DNA from: Morella rubra
Lineage: Eukaryota; Streptophyta; Magnoliopsida; Fagales; Myricaceae
Length of the DNA stretch: 64,000 nt
NCBI GenBank assembly: GCA_003952965.2
Contig: RXIC02000125.1
Span: forward strand, 49,896 to 113,895
Direction: 5' to 3'
Below the pieces are notes generated by a model that had not been told where the DNA came from, did not search any database, and was given only the letters and a program-made list of their open reading frames with translations. A program made the translations under genes and the position numbers. This document shows positions 11,627 to 24,151 of the stretch, in pieces (the stretch's first letter is position 1; every line of letters starts with the position of its first letter).

Positions 11627-13660
11627 TCAATAGAAAAACGTTCTTGAATCTTCGCCTTCAATCATTCATCTGCATCTCGATCTTAACATATTTATATATT
11701 TAGAGTTCTTTAATTTGCTCCCTTTGGCCTTTCGTAAAACACTTATCTTTCCAGAGATCTGCAAGCAGCATCCACTAGTAAAAAGATCAGCTATGTTGTA
11801 GCGCCACTCCACTTTTGGCTGCGTAGGATAAGGTTAATGCTATGCAGAATAACGAAAAACAACAAAACCAACAACAGTAAGCAAGACTTCTTCACTCAGT
11901 AGGAAGAGGCCAAGGCCTTGAAATAAGAGAGATTAGTTTTGGCCCACGGCGTCCCCACGCTCGTTGCGCTTCCTATCTTCTCTATATATTGTTCCGCTGT
12001 CATTTTGTCCTCATTTTTGCTATTTAAGGCATCATAAATTTCTTACTCGTGAAAAACCCATTTTGTGCACGAAATTAAAAGGAAAACTATATAGTGATTC
12101 GTGATCATTAAAATACTAATTCCCGTTCGTCATGGACCTAGCTCGAGTTTTTTTTTTGTTTGGAGACGAAATAATAATATACTATTAAATAATTTTATGT
12201 ATATTACAAGAAAATTATGTTCCAAACAAATTTACAATGATCATTTTTAAAAATGTAAAGAAAAAATTAATGGATTTTATCAATAAAGTTTATTTAAAAA
12301 ATTTGGTAGATGGTAAAATGTACATCCATGATAACTCACTTACCCAAGATTAAACTGTCCTTGAGACGAAATAGTAGATTGATTTTCGTGACAAAATAGT
12401 GAGAAGAAGCAGATCAGGAAGAAGAAACATACTTATCGTTAATCATATAACAAAATTATATATCTATCTAATCAGAATTAATCCACATTTCGTAAATGGA
12501 AGTATAATCAGCTTCCTCGGAATAAGGAGACAATAAATTAATAATTAATCAGTGACGATCTCATAGAAACTGTAATCTGACTTTTCAACCAAAGATAGCG
12601 CGCAACTCTCAGCGTCCGTTGTCTAAGGGTTTTTTTTTTTTTTGGGAAGCGGATCTAATTTGAACGGATCGATAATGATTAGAATAATGAAGTTGTACTC
12701 ATGCCAAACAATAGAAGGATCGTGAGTGTGTCGGTCGGTGATCACTTCAACGAAACAGCAGGCAGCCTTTTTGGTTCAAAAGTGTTAAGGTTGATCTTCG
12801 CGAACTGGGGAGTTTGTTGGTGGCTGTTATTATTACGTGAGTTTATGGGTGTTCTCGAGTGATATTACTGTCCTGGAAAATTTAATTGGACACGCAGTTG
12901 CTTTGTTGGGATAGAGCAAAGGATCCCAAAAAAACAAAACTATTCAATAGACAAAGTCGTCTCGTTTATGTGTGTGACGATATATATCTATATAATTTGG
13001 AAAAGTGAGCCATTGACCCACAAAGAGATCTGGTGCTGTTTTGGGAGCTTTCCTAAGGGAACAACAATGCCCAAGGCCCAAGGGTTTGTCTCACTTCATA
13101 ACTTCACGTGATCAGTGTCCTTTTTTTACTATGCTAATGCCTAATAGGAACAACGAAGTCATGTCACTCATGCTGTGTGACACTTGACAGCCGAATATAT
13201 CGAAATCTAAGGGGGACCAAAAAAAACAAGGAGTTCTGGTGGGATAGGCCAACGAAAAAAATTTACGGACTTGAAACTTTTTGTTTAGGCAGAATGATGC
13301 AGCTTTGAACTTTTGAAAATCCACACACTTAGAAAGGGTGTTTTCTTTGTTACTCTTGTCTATTGTGGCCAGAATAGTTTAATGGATTATATTATCTATC
13401 CATCCTCTTTGGACTTTGCACTATCCTTCAGGAATGCGGTTTCATTGGTTCTCTTCCATGCTGAACAAGAGAGGAAGGAGAGGGAGGGAGGAAACGAAGA
13501 ATGTTCCATCTTTTGAGCAAAACAAATGTTATTCTAAACCCTCTTATAACGAGGTGTTATGGTCACTTTTGTAAGTAATGGCTGAGGCCTAATTATGTAT
13601 AGCTATTTGGGAAATATACTTGTCAGTTATTCAAAAAAATAAAAGTTGTAAATTAAAAGA
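11627..13660. other. Intergenic DNA, no gene seen
   Basis: It begins with the 3' flank of the MYB copy and continues as AT-rich DNA with poly-T runs (12149, 12630). Short frames at 13112-13516 show no family features. No RNA gene was recognised. Confidence 0.55.
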
Positions 13661-13664
13661 GGTC

Positions 13665-14030
13665 TTAAGATACTTTTTACCCATCAATTGTAAGAGCTTC
13701 AACACATGACATTCTAAACTACCCCTTAGACATATTACACTCTCTAACTGTAAGTATCAATGTTAGACACTTTACATTCTATTATTTAAAAATAATACAC
13801 ATGATAATTTAATGAATTGACAACAATATTCTCAATATATGCAAAATGAGTCAATGGCGTTCTCGTTATTTTCAATTTAAAATTTTGAAATATGGTACAA
13901 AATGTTTAAGATTGATATTTGAATCGTACAATGAGTCAAAGTGGGATAGTTTTGGGTGTGATATATCAAATCCCATATAATTGATAGGTAAAAAATTTAT
14001 TTACACTCTAAAAAAATAAAGTGAAAATAT
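13665..14030. mobile_element. Candidate MITE with imperfect inverted ends
   Basis: The left end (from 'actttttacccatcaattg') and the reverse complement of the right end (from 'attttttacctatcaatta') match over roughly 60 bases with mismatches. Both continue through 'aaactacccc..agac' and 'aaactatcccactttgac' style blocks. The interior is AT-rich and non-coding. Ends and target duplication could not be fixed precisely, so the call is tentative. Confidence 0.45.
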
Positions 14031-15111
14031 CATTTTGCATGTCAGTCTGCCTCAAGTGAGTAATGTTGAAGTCTCCAATTATAATGTATCAGTAATTTGT
14101 GCATGCTAGGATTCAATTGATACAGAAGGTGTCGCGTGCCTTATTTTTAGCTGTTTCGTCGGATCATAGGAGAATGTGCCCGTACGTTAATAAACTTTAG
14201 TAGTTTGGAATTGAAGTGGAAGAAATCTGAGTACAAAGTCACAGTGACCTCAAAAGTTGGAAGAGCACCTAGCTCGATTATACATGTAGAGCAAAAGAAA
14301 AACTGATATTTTTAAAACGACAAAAAGGGGAAAAAGAAACGGAAACTGAACAGAAGATGAGAAGAAGGTCTCGCGCAAAAGTCCGGAGAAAAAAGCGTTA
14401 CAAAGCATGGTAGCCCAGCAAGACAAATGAGAAAAGGCCCAAACCGTGTTAAACTGGGTCAGGAAGTGTCTCGAAGCTGGTGTATGCCTACACTACCTAA
14501 TGGTCGAGTCACCAACTGGCGAAAACGAGTCAAGCTTTAGGGAAAGCCCATTTGGGCAAGGCCTCTGATTACTACAATTTTAGGCCAAACAGTTGCAATC
14601 TCGGCTGCTGATTCATTTCTCGAGGCACTATGAATTGGAAGAAAAAAAAAACTGATGAGGATTTTTTTTTGAATTTTACAATTATTTTTAGGGTGGATCT
14701 CCTAAAAATATCATAATTATTTTCGAATTCTCCAGTAGAGATAGTCTTTTTCTCTTCGAATTCAAATATTTATTCATCTTAGTAATTATTATGTTTGGCG
14801 CATTGAAATTTGAAATCCAAAAATTAGAATTGCTTATGCCTATTAAGTCCAAGGGATGCTGATCCAAAATAAAGACATCCGAAAGGTTTAATAAAGAATC
14901 AGATGACAATGAAAATCAGTAGAGGTGGGGATCAAATAGGAACTGCATTATTCAAGCAAGATGCCAGCCACAGCCTACAGGGAACACTGTAAATTATTTC
15001 TGCAAACGTTGTTCACTACGTACAGCATCTACAGCACACACTGTAGGAAAAGGAAAGAAAGAAAGAAAAAAACAGACTTACCCTTATATTTGTGGCGATA
15101 ATAGATGCTCA
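14031..15111. other. Intergenic DNA downstream of carbonic anhydrase
   Basis: No gene is supported on either strand. The part from about 14940 is the likely 3' untranslated and downstream region of the minus-strand carbonic anhydrase gene. Confidence 0.55.
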
Positions 15112-18100
15112 TTAAACAGACAGAGAGGGTATAATTTTGAAGTCAAGATCCCAGAGGTCGAAGGTTCCTTTGACGAAATCGTAGTGTGCACCTTTCAGAG
15201 CCAGTGTTTTCTTTGTCAAACTCTCTCTCACAAAGGGATATGTCAATAAGTTTCCCAGTGATATATTCACAGCTTCCTGCGTGAGGGCAAGAGATGAGCA
15301 AAGTGTGAGTGAGCAGACCCTTGAGGTTGTTCATTTACATTACTAGTTGGTGGGTGGGTCACAATTATTTAATCAATATCAAGGGCATTGCATGTGTTTC
15401 TTGTCCAATGCAAATGAGTTCGACGGCCTGGTGCTACTTGCTACATGGCTGAAAATTAGTAACCAAATTGCCAAGTTGCTTAGTTAGTGTTGTCGTGTAA
15501 AGACTTTTAGATTGGAGCTATATAAACAAAGTGAACGTGTCATCACCGATCACTCTTACTGTGCACCATGCCAATTTGTTGTCATAGATCTTGAACCCTA
15601 CCTACTTTAATAGAAACAATTAATGTTACTGATACTGTTGCCGTGTGTGGTGTAATTTACCTTCTCGCAGTTGGTGCACTGCTCCGCGAAACTCAATTCG
15701 CTGCACTCTGCCTTAACCTTAGTCTTTGCGGGTGAGCAGATTTGGACCCAGTGCTCAATGAAATCACTGCAATTTCAAGAGGCAGAAAAGAATGTTTTTT
15801 TAATTAGTCCTCTTAATCTTTTTGACCCAAGGTTGTTTTGTTTTTTTTTTTTTTTTTTTTGACAGAGGTTCAACAGTGAAACCGAAATCTTCCAAACAAT
15901 TTCCTTGGTAAGGAATAAGACTAAGATCCACCCATATATGCATCGCGATTCCTTCCATGTGGACATGTTTAGATAATGGATTAGGGAACCTATGGACAGG
16001 TGATGCTCGTTTCTTTTTTATGATGGGTTGGGAGGGCCTGCGGGGCACAGCGGCATTAATGGCATATTGGTATATGCCATGAGAAGCTATTTAATATATG
16101 TCTGGAAGCTGCCCTCCTTTCTTTAATCATACATTCTGCATGCCTCCAAGAATTTGGCATCACTGTAGTAAACTACTCCTATTCCTTCTCTTTCGAGAAA
16201 TGTTTCCCCCCGTTACTTGGGTGACACTCTTTTATACGTCTATTATATAGTGGGGGATCACTGGCCTCACATGGGATGGGGAATCTACGTACCGATGGAA
16301 TTCTCTGTAAAGACAAGAAACTAAAACGTTATTTTTTATCTTAATAGGATCATTAGCTTTCTATTATTGACTTTTAATCATTCACGCTGACAAAATTAGA
16401 CAAAGAAACCAATTAGCTCTTAATATGAGAGTCCTTGGGTACCTGGCAGTGGTCCCATCATCTGGGATGGACATGAGCCCCTTTATACCACCACAGCAGC
16501 TGTGTCCAATGACCACAATATTTTCCACCTGAAAATATACGTTCCCTTTCTTATCGGTATCAGAATAAAGGAAAAGGCGCCTAGTGGCATACGATAAGTA
16601 CTTTTGCTTTTTGCAAAACTATTCTGACTTTCGGCTTGTGTGGAAACCTTTCAATTTCAATAAGGCAATGTATAGTAAAGAAATCATTTAATCGCTTTTT
16701 ATCTATCCGCCTTATATTTCATAATTTAGATGGGTTTCGCATATAATTTATTTCTCCCAAGATGGAAAAAAATAAAAAAAATGGTTCCTATTTCAAGGCG
16801 ACAACCGCTCGGATTTGGGAACTAAAAATTTAGAAAGGAAAGCGTATCTTGGCCACTGGGGGGTTCATGAAGTAGTTGGCGTCAATACATGGGGGAGGGT
16901 GTGGGTCGGGAACGCGTGCCGTATTGGATGGACGATACATCACGTTGCCCCCACCAGAGAGTCTCCCTTTGCCAAAGGACCAACAACCACTCACGATATA
17001 GATGACGCGTAAGAATAAAGTTGGACTACGAAAAGATGTGGAAATTTTATTCACCTTCAGATGCAACACTGCATATTCAATGGCCGCCCCCACGCCCGAA
17101 TACTTTGTCTGCAGAGACCACGGCCAGTCAACAAAAACTCATATATATAAAATTCGAAACTTCCAGAAATTAAAAACGACTATACAAATAAATTAGAGTT
17201 AGGTCAATGAACTCCACAATTCATTCGGGAAGGACATGAACCAACTCTTAATGAAATGCGAAAAAAGATAAGATTTGCTAACAGGTGAAGTTTTGCGAGG
17301 CGAACCTTGTCATACGGCGGGACCATGTTGGCGATGTTGCGCACCATGAAGGCCTCTCCAGGTTGGAAATTCAGGATGTGAGAGGGACAGACACGAGAGT
17401 CTGAGCATGCAAATACCAGAAACTGCAGGGGCGTAAAAATCAGTTTGCTTACACCAGCTTTCTAATTGTAAACTCTCATTGGCATTCTATTAGAATTAGG
17501 AAAATAAATGTGCTTTGAGCTTTGGCCCCTCCCGTTGATACTTGATTGTTGACAACGATTTTCAAGCACTAGGAGCAATAATTTCACTGCTAAATTCCAA
17601 AAGCGGCCGAAGCAGGTGAAATAGTTCTTTGCTCGAAATTGAAAAGCACGGGCGGAAGCAAACTGATGCATGTACCTAAATACAACCAAAAAAGTACCTT
17701 TTTTTTTTTTTTTTGTCTACAGGGCCCTCCTACCTTATTCTATCCAATATGAAGTCACATATTGTTGCGCCTGTGGACATTTTTACTGATAGTAACAGGT
17801 TAAACCCCCCATCTGAATGTTCATGTACTAAAACTGAATATGAATCTAATAAAGTAGTAAATTAAATGATGTTCCACGCTTATATATATATAGATCTTAC
17901 TTGAAAAACCCAAACATTTTGTCCCTGGCAGCAGATAAATTTGCACACTCTTATTGACCAAAGGTCATAAACGCCATTCGGAACTAAAGAGAAATAACCA
18001 AAAACCCCTGCACCAATAGCATGACAAACCTTGGGACTCTGGCCTTTGGCAAGCGCGCCGTACAACTCAGGATTCTTCCTGGAAAAAAGGCATGCCGTGA

Positions 18101-19298
18101 ATACCAATCAGTACGTAGAAGAAGAGTAAATCACGGCAAACTGCAGAACCTCTGGTAGTCATCCTTGATTAATTAACTAATTACTTACAAGAAAAAGATA
18201 CTTGATTAACTAATTTTGGGTCCGATAAGAAAACTGAAGTGCACTTATTTCTTCTTCTAACACCACGAGCTAGTTTGGTTCCTTGAATCAGCTCTGAACT
18301 GTATCCGGGGTCGAAGCAAGGTTCCCAAAATGTCAGAATTTTTTTTTGCCCCTAGGCAAAATAAAATGATTTTTTAGACATCTTTTCTGAACTTATTTGT
18401 AATTTGACCCTCTCAAATTGTAATTTAATGAAGTTGTCCCCCAAATCTCTAGTCCTAACTTCACAGTACCGGAATATCCCTGTTATTTTCGAGCTTCTGG
18501 CATCTTAATTGTCTAGAATCATAGATAAATGTCTACATTACGAACATTAAAAGCAATTGGACCACAATCCAACTCCAAGTTTACAGGCATTAATGGTGAT
18601 ACCCGTTGATTATGCAAGTCTCTGCACCAAACGACTGGTATCTTTTTGATTGAAAAGGACAAAAGCCAGATCCCAACCCACTAGCTAGTTTGAGCACCGT
18701 ACACCGAAAAATTTTGGGTATTTCGAATCGAGAGGGGAATTTAAACAAACAGCATATTCTAGTTACGAGTACATAACATAATCTTAAGATTAACAAAGGT
18801 TTCCAGGACTAAAAGAACGTACTTAAAATTCTCTTGCTTGAAGTGGACGAAACCGGTTTTGATCCTCTCGACCGGGTCAAACCCCTTCGAACCGGCCGCC
18901 TCCAACTCGGCCGTTATCTGCTTGATCTTTGCGGCGGCGGCGTCCCCGAGGTCAGCTTTCGTACTATAATCGAAAAGAGTTCACACCGTAAGATTTTCAG
19001 ACAGTGTCAGTTCGGGTGGGACCCAATGGTATGAACGTTTGATCTAGGCCGTTCTTACGTGGTCCCACTTTGGAAATAACTACCTTAACGCGTCTTGGAG
19101 TGTTGTCTGACTTTAATGATGGGGGCTTTTAAAGAATGGAATCCGAAATGACCTTAGAGGACGGCAAATTATTGTCTATTTACGAAGAAGAGAAACAGCG
19201 TATTGTTTGGACGGAGGAAGGACGGAGAACACGTGAGTGGGTTACCTGATAAGCTTCGTGAGTCCTGCAATGGCTTCCTCGTATGTCTCCGACGCCAT
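15112..19298 (-). CDS. Beta-carbonic anhydrase, BCA3/BCA4-like
   Basis: This enzyme interconverts CO2 and bicarbonate using zinc. Eight exons, in transcription order: 19298-19246, 18963-18823, 18078-18030, 17422-17306, 17108-17055, 16528-16443, 15766-15661, 15276-15112. They join in phase to 256 residues. The zinc ligands are Cys87 (in FACSDSR), His147 and Cys150 (in GHSCCGG), with the 60- and 3-residue spacing of plant beta-CAs; the Asp89-Arg91 dyad is present. The C-terminus reads WDLDF..PSLSV. There is no transit peptide, so the predicted product is cytosolic. Codons just 5' of the ATG stay open to an acceptor-like AG (QRED before Met), so a longer isoform from another first exon is possible, as known for Arabidopsis BCA4. 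The first exon is probably preceded by a leader intron of about 0.7 kb. Confidence 0.95.
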
Positions 19299-20032
19299 GT
19301 CTTCCCGCTGCTAATTCCAAAAATCAACAAATGAAATCACAAGATATAATCAAATCGACAACAATTGATAATAAATTATATAGTTATAAGCTTTTTGATG
19401 CGTCTAAAGTTTAAAGGAGGATATTCGGACGAGAAACTGAACCATTTGACATTCTTTCTGATTTAAAAAACTTGAATCAATGAATTTAGCAAAGCTCGGT
19501 TTGTCAGAACTCACAAGGTACGACGCTGAGCATATTATTCAGACAAATCATAAATAGATTGCCCCATGGAATAATCATCAGCAGAACCTAATGCTCACAA
19601 ATTACTGAGAGATTTCAAAAGGCCACCAGACTGATAAGAATTCAGCTGAAACCACTACAGGAGAATCGCAGTTTTTTTTTTTTTTTTTAAATTTCCTTTT
19701 CCGTATGAACAACTGGAGAGTTTCAGAAAGAAACGTTGCAAGAGAAGTAGATAGATGAGCCGGAAAACACCGAAGCGACTCGCGAGTCTCCTGAATAACT
19801 CAAATTCGAAACGATGGACCAAACAAATCAAGAAGGGCGAGAAATAGATCGGAATCATAATTCCCCACAGATGAAACCGTCCGATCAAGTTCCAGATAGA
19901 CGCTACAAAAAAGGAAAAACACGAAGAAAGCGGGGGTAGTAACAGCGGAAAAAGATTATATGTACGGACCTTTCTCTGAGATTCTTCGTGGATCTCTGAG
20001 TTTCTGAAGAGAATTAAGGACAAAATCACAAC

Positions 20033-20156
20033 ACTCACTTTTTAACGAGCTCGATCTCTCGCTCCCCCACCAGTCCACAACTCACGAACAGTGTGCCAGA
20101 GAAAGGCAGGCAAGGCCTCCATTTATAAAACAATTGACCAATCATGGCGAACTTCC
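20033..20156 (-). promoter_or_regulatory. TATA box and leader exon of carbonic anhydrase gene
   Basis: On the minus strand, TTTTATAAATGG at about 20152-20141 is a good TATA box. Roughly 30 bases downstream begins a non-coding leader that runs to a candidate 5' splice site (AAAAAG|TGAGTG reads as a GTGAGT donor near 20035). The candidate acceptor is near 19311, ahead of the ATG at 19298. This is inferred from sequence only. Confidence 0.5.
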
Positions 20157-20159
20157 CTC

Positions 20160-23100
20160 CTTGGCCGATTTCAGCCCATGGTTAAATCCGAAACTGACCA
20201 GAAAAGGAAATACCGTATTTTTTTAAGAACACTACCTCTTTGGCTCTTTGTTTCTGTACATGGAAATTAACAGTAACATTATTTTTATCCGTTTTAAAGA
20301 TCAACAATCTGTAGGGCATGTGTCACGATAGAAATGAATTTAATTTGTAGAAGATGAGTCAGTAGCACAATCTAAGATGAGTCAGTAGGGTGATTTAGAC
20401 CTTTACTAACTCAAGTCCATAATAGAGAAGAATTTTAAATAAACGTCCAAAAATGGTAACTTTGATTCCACTTTTTATCACTTCAATATCTACGTTTTTT
20501 TCTTGTAATCAAAATTGAGAAAATTAAGTGTTAATTCCTCAAATTACTATTCCATCTATGATGTCTCTTAAACTATGACGAGTAATTAGGCCATTAAACT
20601 ATCAATTTTTTGGAATGTATCTTTAATGTTTGAATTTAACCTTGAGATTTGCCTCAGGTTTTGTTTTAAGCAGAATAGAGGGGTAATCTTACAAAAGAAT
20701 AGTGGTTTGAGCCTTAAGGGGTCAATAAAAGAAAAAGAAAAACTAGCGACGGGATAAAATATGGGATAGGCTGCCATGTGCAGGGTTGACAGGGCACTTT
20801 TTTTTTTTTGAAGTGTTATTAGCTCCCTTCTGAGCGTGACAATAGAAGCTTCTCACCCACTGTACATGTTCGTAGTTAACGAATTTAGATTACTAGTCTA
20901 ATAATTATTAACCAAATCGAGAACAATCGAACAGGAAGACAAGTTGAACCACAACTTCCGTGGTTTGTTGACAGAGATGTGGACACCACCAATCCTTAAA
21001 AAAATAAGTACAGATAATCTTGGTCGCGGATTGATGAATTCAATCTAATAAGAAGACCTCTAAGTCTCCTTGGCAATCCAATTTCGAACGAAACAACCGA
21101 ACAGAAGGCAAGTTGATACGGAACGACGCGCCGATTTGAGCCGGGGATGATGATCTTGGGCATCCTGATCTGATGGGAAGTGACATTTGTTGGCAGAAAT
21201 TTGAAATTAACTCAACTGGGTCAAATGACATAGCCATGAAGTTTCTCGAACGCCGGCCATAATTAGACAAGGAGACCGGCTTTGACTGGGACGAGCATTT
21301 GGACGTTTGTCGTCAAGACGCCGTTGGATATACCGGGCGAGAACTTGATGAACCCTGGAAATTTCATACTCCGAAATGTTGAGAAACAAACGGCACCCTA
21401 TGACCCCAGGCAGGCCGGCGGACAAACTTAAACAAACGACAGGTTCATTTGATTGGGCCTTGAAAAGAACGACAGCGGGAAGCCGGTGCACTGAAACCGT
21501 AGAAGTTCTAATTCTATCCGATGCATGCACATGATCGGCTAATTAAAAATAGTACTTAGCGCTTCTCTTAAAGAGGGCTTTCTTGGATCATAGTTTGGAC
21601 TATGGACAAATAAATCTCTGTTTAACAAAAAATTTATCTAAAAACAAATATTTTGGCCTTTTATTTTAGTTTCTCTTTTCCCATTTGCTGATGATCCCAA
21701 AGGAAAACCTTAGAGAAGAAACATCAGGTTTTCCCATTTACATATTATTTTTTCACTTGCCTACTTTTAACCCATTTTTTGACGTTTCCATCTCGTGCAG
21801 CAGCACATGCATGTCACTTGTCTGCGTTCCATCTCTAAACAACTAATTTACGTAGTTAATTGCAGTACTGAATTGCGTATTCAGCTACTTAATTATAGAT
21901 ATATAAAAGCCCAACCGCTACGATCTGAGAGTAATGTGAGAGAACTTACGGAGACCTTGCAGCTCGCACAACATGACATCAGGCACTCCTTGAATAATCC
22001 AGCCATTGTTACCGCGCAGTTTAATCCTCTCCCACCTATAGCAGAGCAGAAAACTGAAGAAATTATAAGCAGTAGACTGTAGAGAGTAGATCAAATGGAA
22101 CTTAATTAAGGCTGGAAGTTTGTCATTTATTTTTTGTGAGCGTAATTATGGACTAAACTCTGGAATTGAGCAAAAAATCCAAGGGTTTCAGCTTTCAGGT
22201 GTTTGGTACTTCAATCTATGCAATTGCAAAGATCATCAGAACTTCAATAACGTACGTCTAGATACATTTTCACATCCGACTGTTGGTCAAGAAGCCTATA
22301 AACCGCTCCATATGCAAAAACTTAATTTGGGTGTGTGTGGGATTGAACCTTTGCTTTAAGGCCATACGAGGGGGTGCATGTTGTGGGAGAGAGTACCAGA
22401 GAACGTAGAAGCCAGAAGTAGCTTTTCGGGCAGCAAAAAAATGCGCTCCTTTCCACCAGGTCCTTTTAGAAGAATGTTTCAAGTACTATTACTGCACGAG
22501 ATCTGAGAGACGCTTTGTTTGGATATTGGAACTGCCTTGGAAACGTAAGGGCGAGCCAGGAAAATGAAGTCGTGGCCATCCATATTGGGGACAAGATGGA
22601 AGAACTGAGGAGTGGGCTGTGGAGATAAAGAAAGCGAAAGGTGAGTCGATAGGGGTTCCTGGTCTATGGATGAGAATCCCATGTTGGAGAATACTCGATC
22701 ATCTCAAGCCAGTCATGCGACACAGGTTCAATATTGTCTTTTATGTCCTCGTACTAAACAAAGTAATTTAACAAGGACCACCTCCAATAAACTGGTGGTA
22801 AATGCGACACTTGAGTTCATGTAATTCGATGTAACATCATCTGTTCAATTTTTTCGATATTAGACCGGTAATTAATTGAGTGAATAATTTTTATGTTAGC
22901 CTCTTTAAGATTTACTTGTATATTAGGGGAGTACTACTGCATGACTGCAATATAAGATTTCTTTCGTTATTAAAAAAAGAAAAATATTACTTGTAAGGTA
23001 TCTTGTACTCTAATTTTCAAATTTTATCACCCAAGCTTCGCTAGCGATATAAATACTCCCAATAAGACAACTTCTTGTGCTAATAAAAGTTTTGGCTAGA

Positions 23101-23956
23101 CTATCTATATATTATATATATATAGGTCGCTGAGTCACTGGTGAATGGGATTTGGGCCAAGAAGTAAAACTAGTCTATCGACTCTATCCCCAAGAGAATC
23201 GAATGCCTTCCAACGAATTAGATGACCCCAAGTATAAGATAGATGGTTACCCATTGTCCCCAAGTGGAACTTCTACTTTTGCACGTAGCACTGCAATAAT
23301 TAGGAGGCATTTGTTTTGTGTATATTTATAGTGGAACCTTTCTTCATTGTCCCCAATTCAGTCGCTATCATTCTATCAGTGCATCTTATCCTACTGCGGA
23401 TGGACCTACTCCAAATGTTGTACCCAATTCTTCATCAGCTAATACATTGCAGTAGTCACTTCGGATTATTTACCGAGACAGATAATTATCATTGTAACGA
23501 AAAATCTCTAAGCCAACCAACAAATTGTAGGATCAGAACTATTTTGCTAAGTCCCATTTCTCCTCCGGTGTACGTATTTATTTTTCCCCATTGGTTGCTT
23601 GTTTCGCACTATTTGAAAGTTGACAGCTTGGCTCCTAAAAATAAATAGAAACAAAGGGTGAGCAACGGAGTTCTGTGCTACAGTTGACCAGAAAGAAGAA
23701 ACAAATAACAAAAAGCGAAGGAGCTCTACGTGGCCCTGACGCCGCTTGACTTGCTTGTAGACAGTCTCGTTATATGCGAAGAGGTAAAAAAAATCTCTAG
23801 CATCTTGCTGGGAGAAACAAAAACAAAAACAAAGAAGAAAAGACAAGTGGAGGAGGTCTGGTCTGTCTGGGTATTCAATACAAATGTTAGATAAGATCAT
23901 TAAACAAAGGAGTTCGCGAGATTGCTTACTATCTTTGTGTGTGTGTTTTTTTAAAT
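20160..23956. other. Gene-poor DNA upstream of carbonic anhydrase
   Basis: No gene could be supported. Open frames at 21207-21530 and 22479-22682 (minus) and 21795-22082 (plus) are unrecognised and lack splice or family support. The less AT-rich tract at 21000-21540 could be a fragment of something older. An alternative first exon for the carbonic anhydrase was looked for here and not found. Confidence 0.5.
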
Positions 23957-23961
23957 ACTTT

Positions 23962-24141
23962 TCACGATTGAAAGAAATTCATCAAGTGAATTTATCGAAT
24001 AAGAATTACAGCATATATATGGTTGAGCTTTACATTGCAACAGCGTAACAACCATAACTAAATTCTAACATACTCTGCCACTATAACTGCACACGTGGAC
24101 TTATACAAATAGTTAAACAATAACTACAATGAGCTCTAATA
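23962..24141 (-). repeat. 3' LTR of copia element (180 bp)
   Basis: It matches the right-hand LTR from 'tcacgattgaaagaaattc' to 'caatgagctctaata'. It sits directly after the purine tract in element orientation. It lacks the internal duplication found in the other LTR and has a small extra 'cagcg' segment. Confidence 0.9.
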
Positions 24142-24151
24142 CCCCCCCTCA
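24142..24151 (-). other. Polypurine tract
   Basis: On the minus strand the sequence reads TTGAGGGGGGG immediately before the 3' LTR, the expected position and composition for priming plus-strand DNA synthesis. Confidence 0.8.

Noticed and set aside
21207..21530. 107-residue minus-strand frame in a less AT-rich tract
   Set aside because: No family resemblance on reading, and adjacent frames on both strands are similarly open because of base composition.
22479..22682. 67-residue minus-strand frame
   Set aside because: Reads as plausible protein in part but is isolated, without identifiable family, promoter or partner exons.
23547..23900. 117-residue minus-strand frame beside the copia element
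   Set aside because: Compositionally biased (F, L, R rich) with no known motif. A possible acceptor inside was not matched by a coherent exon chain.
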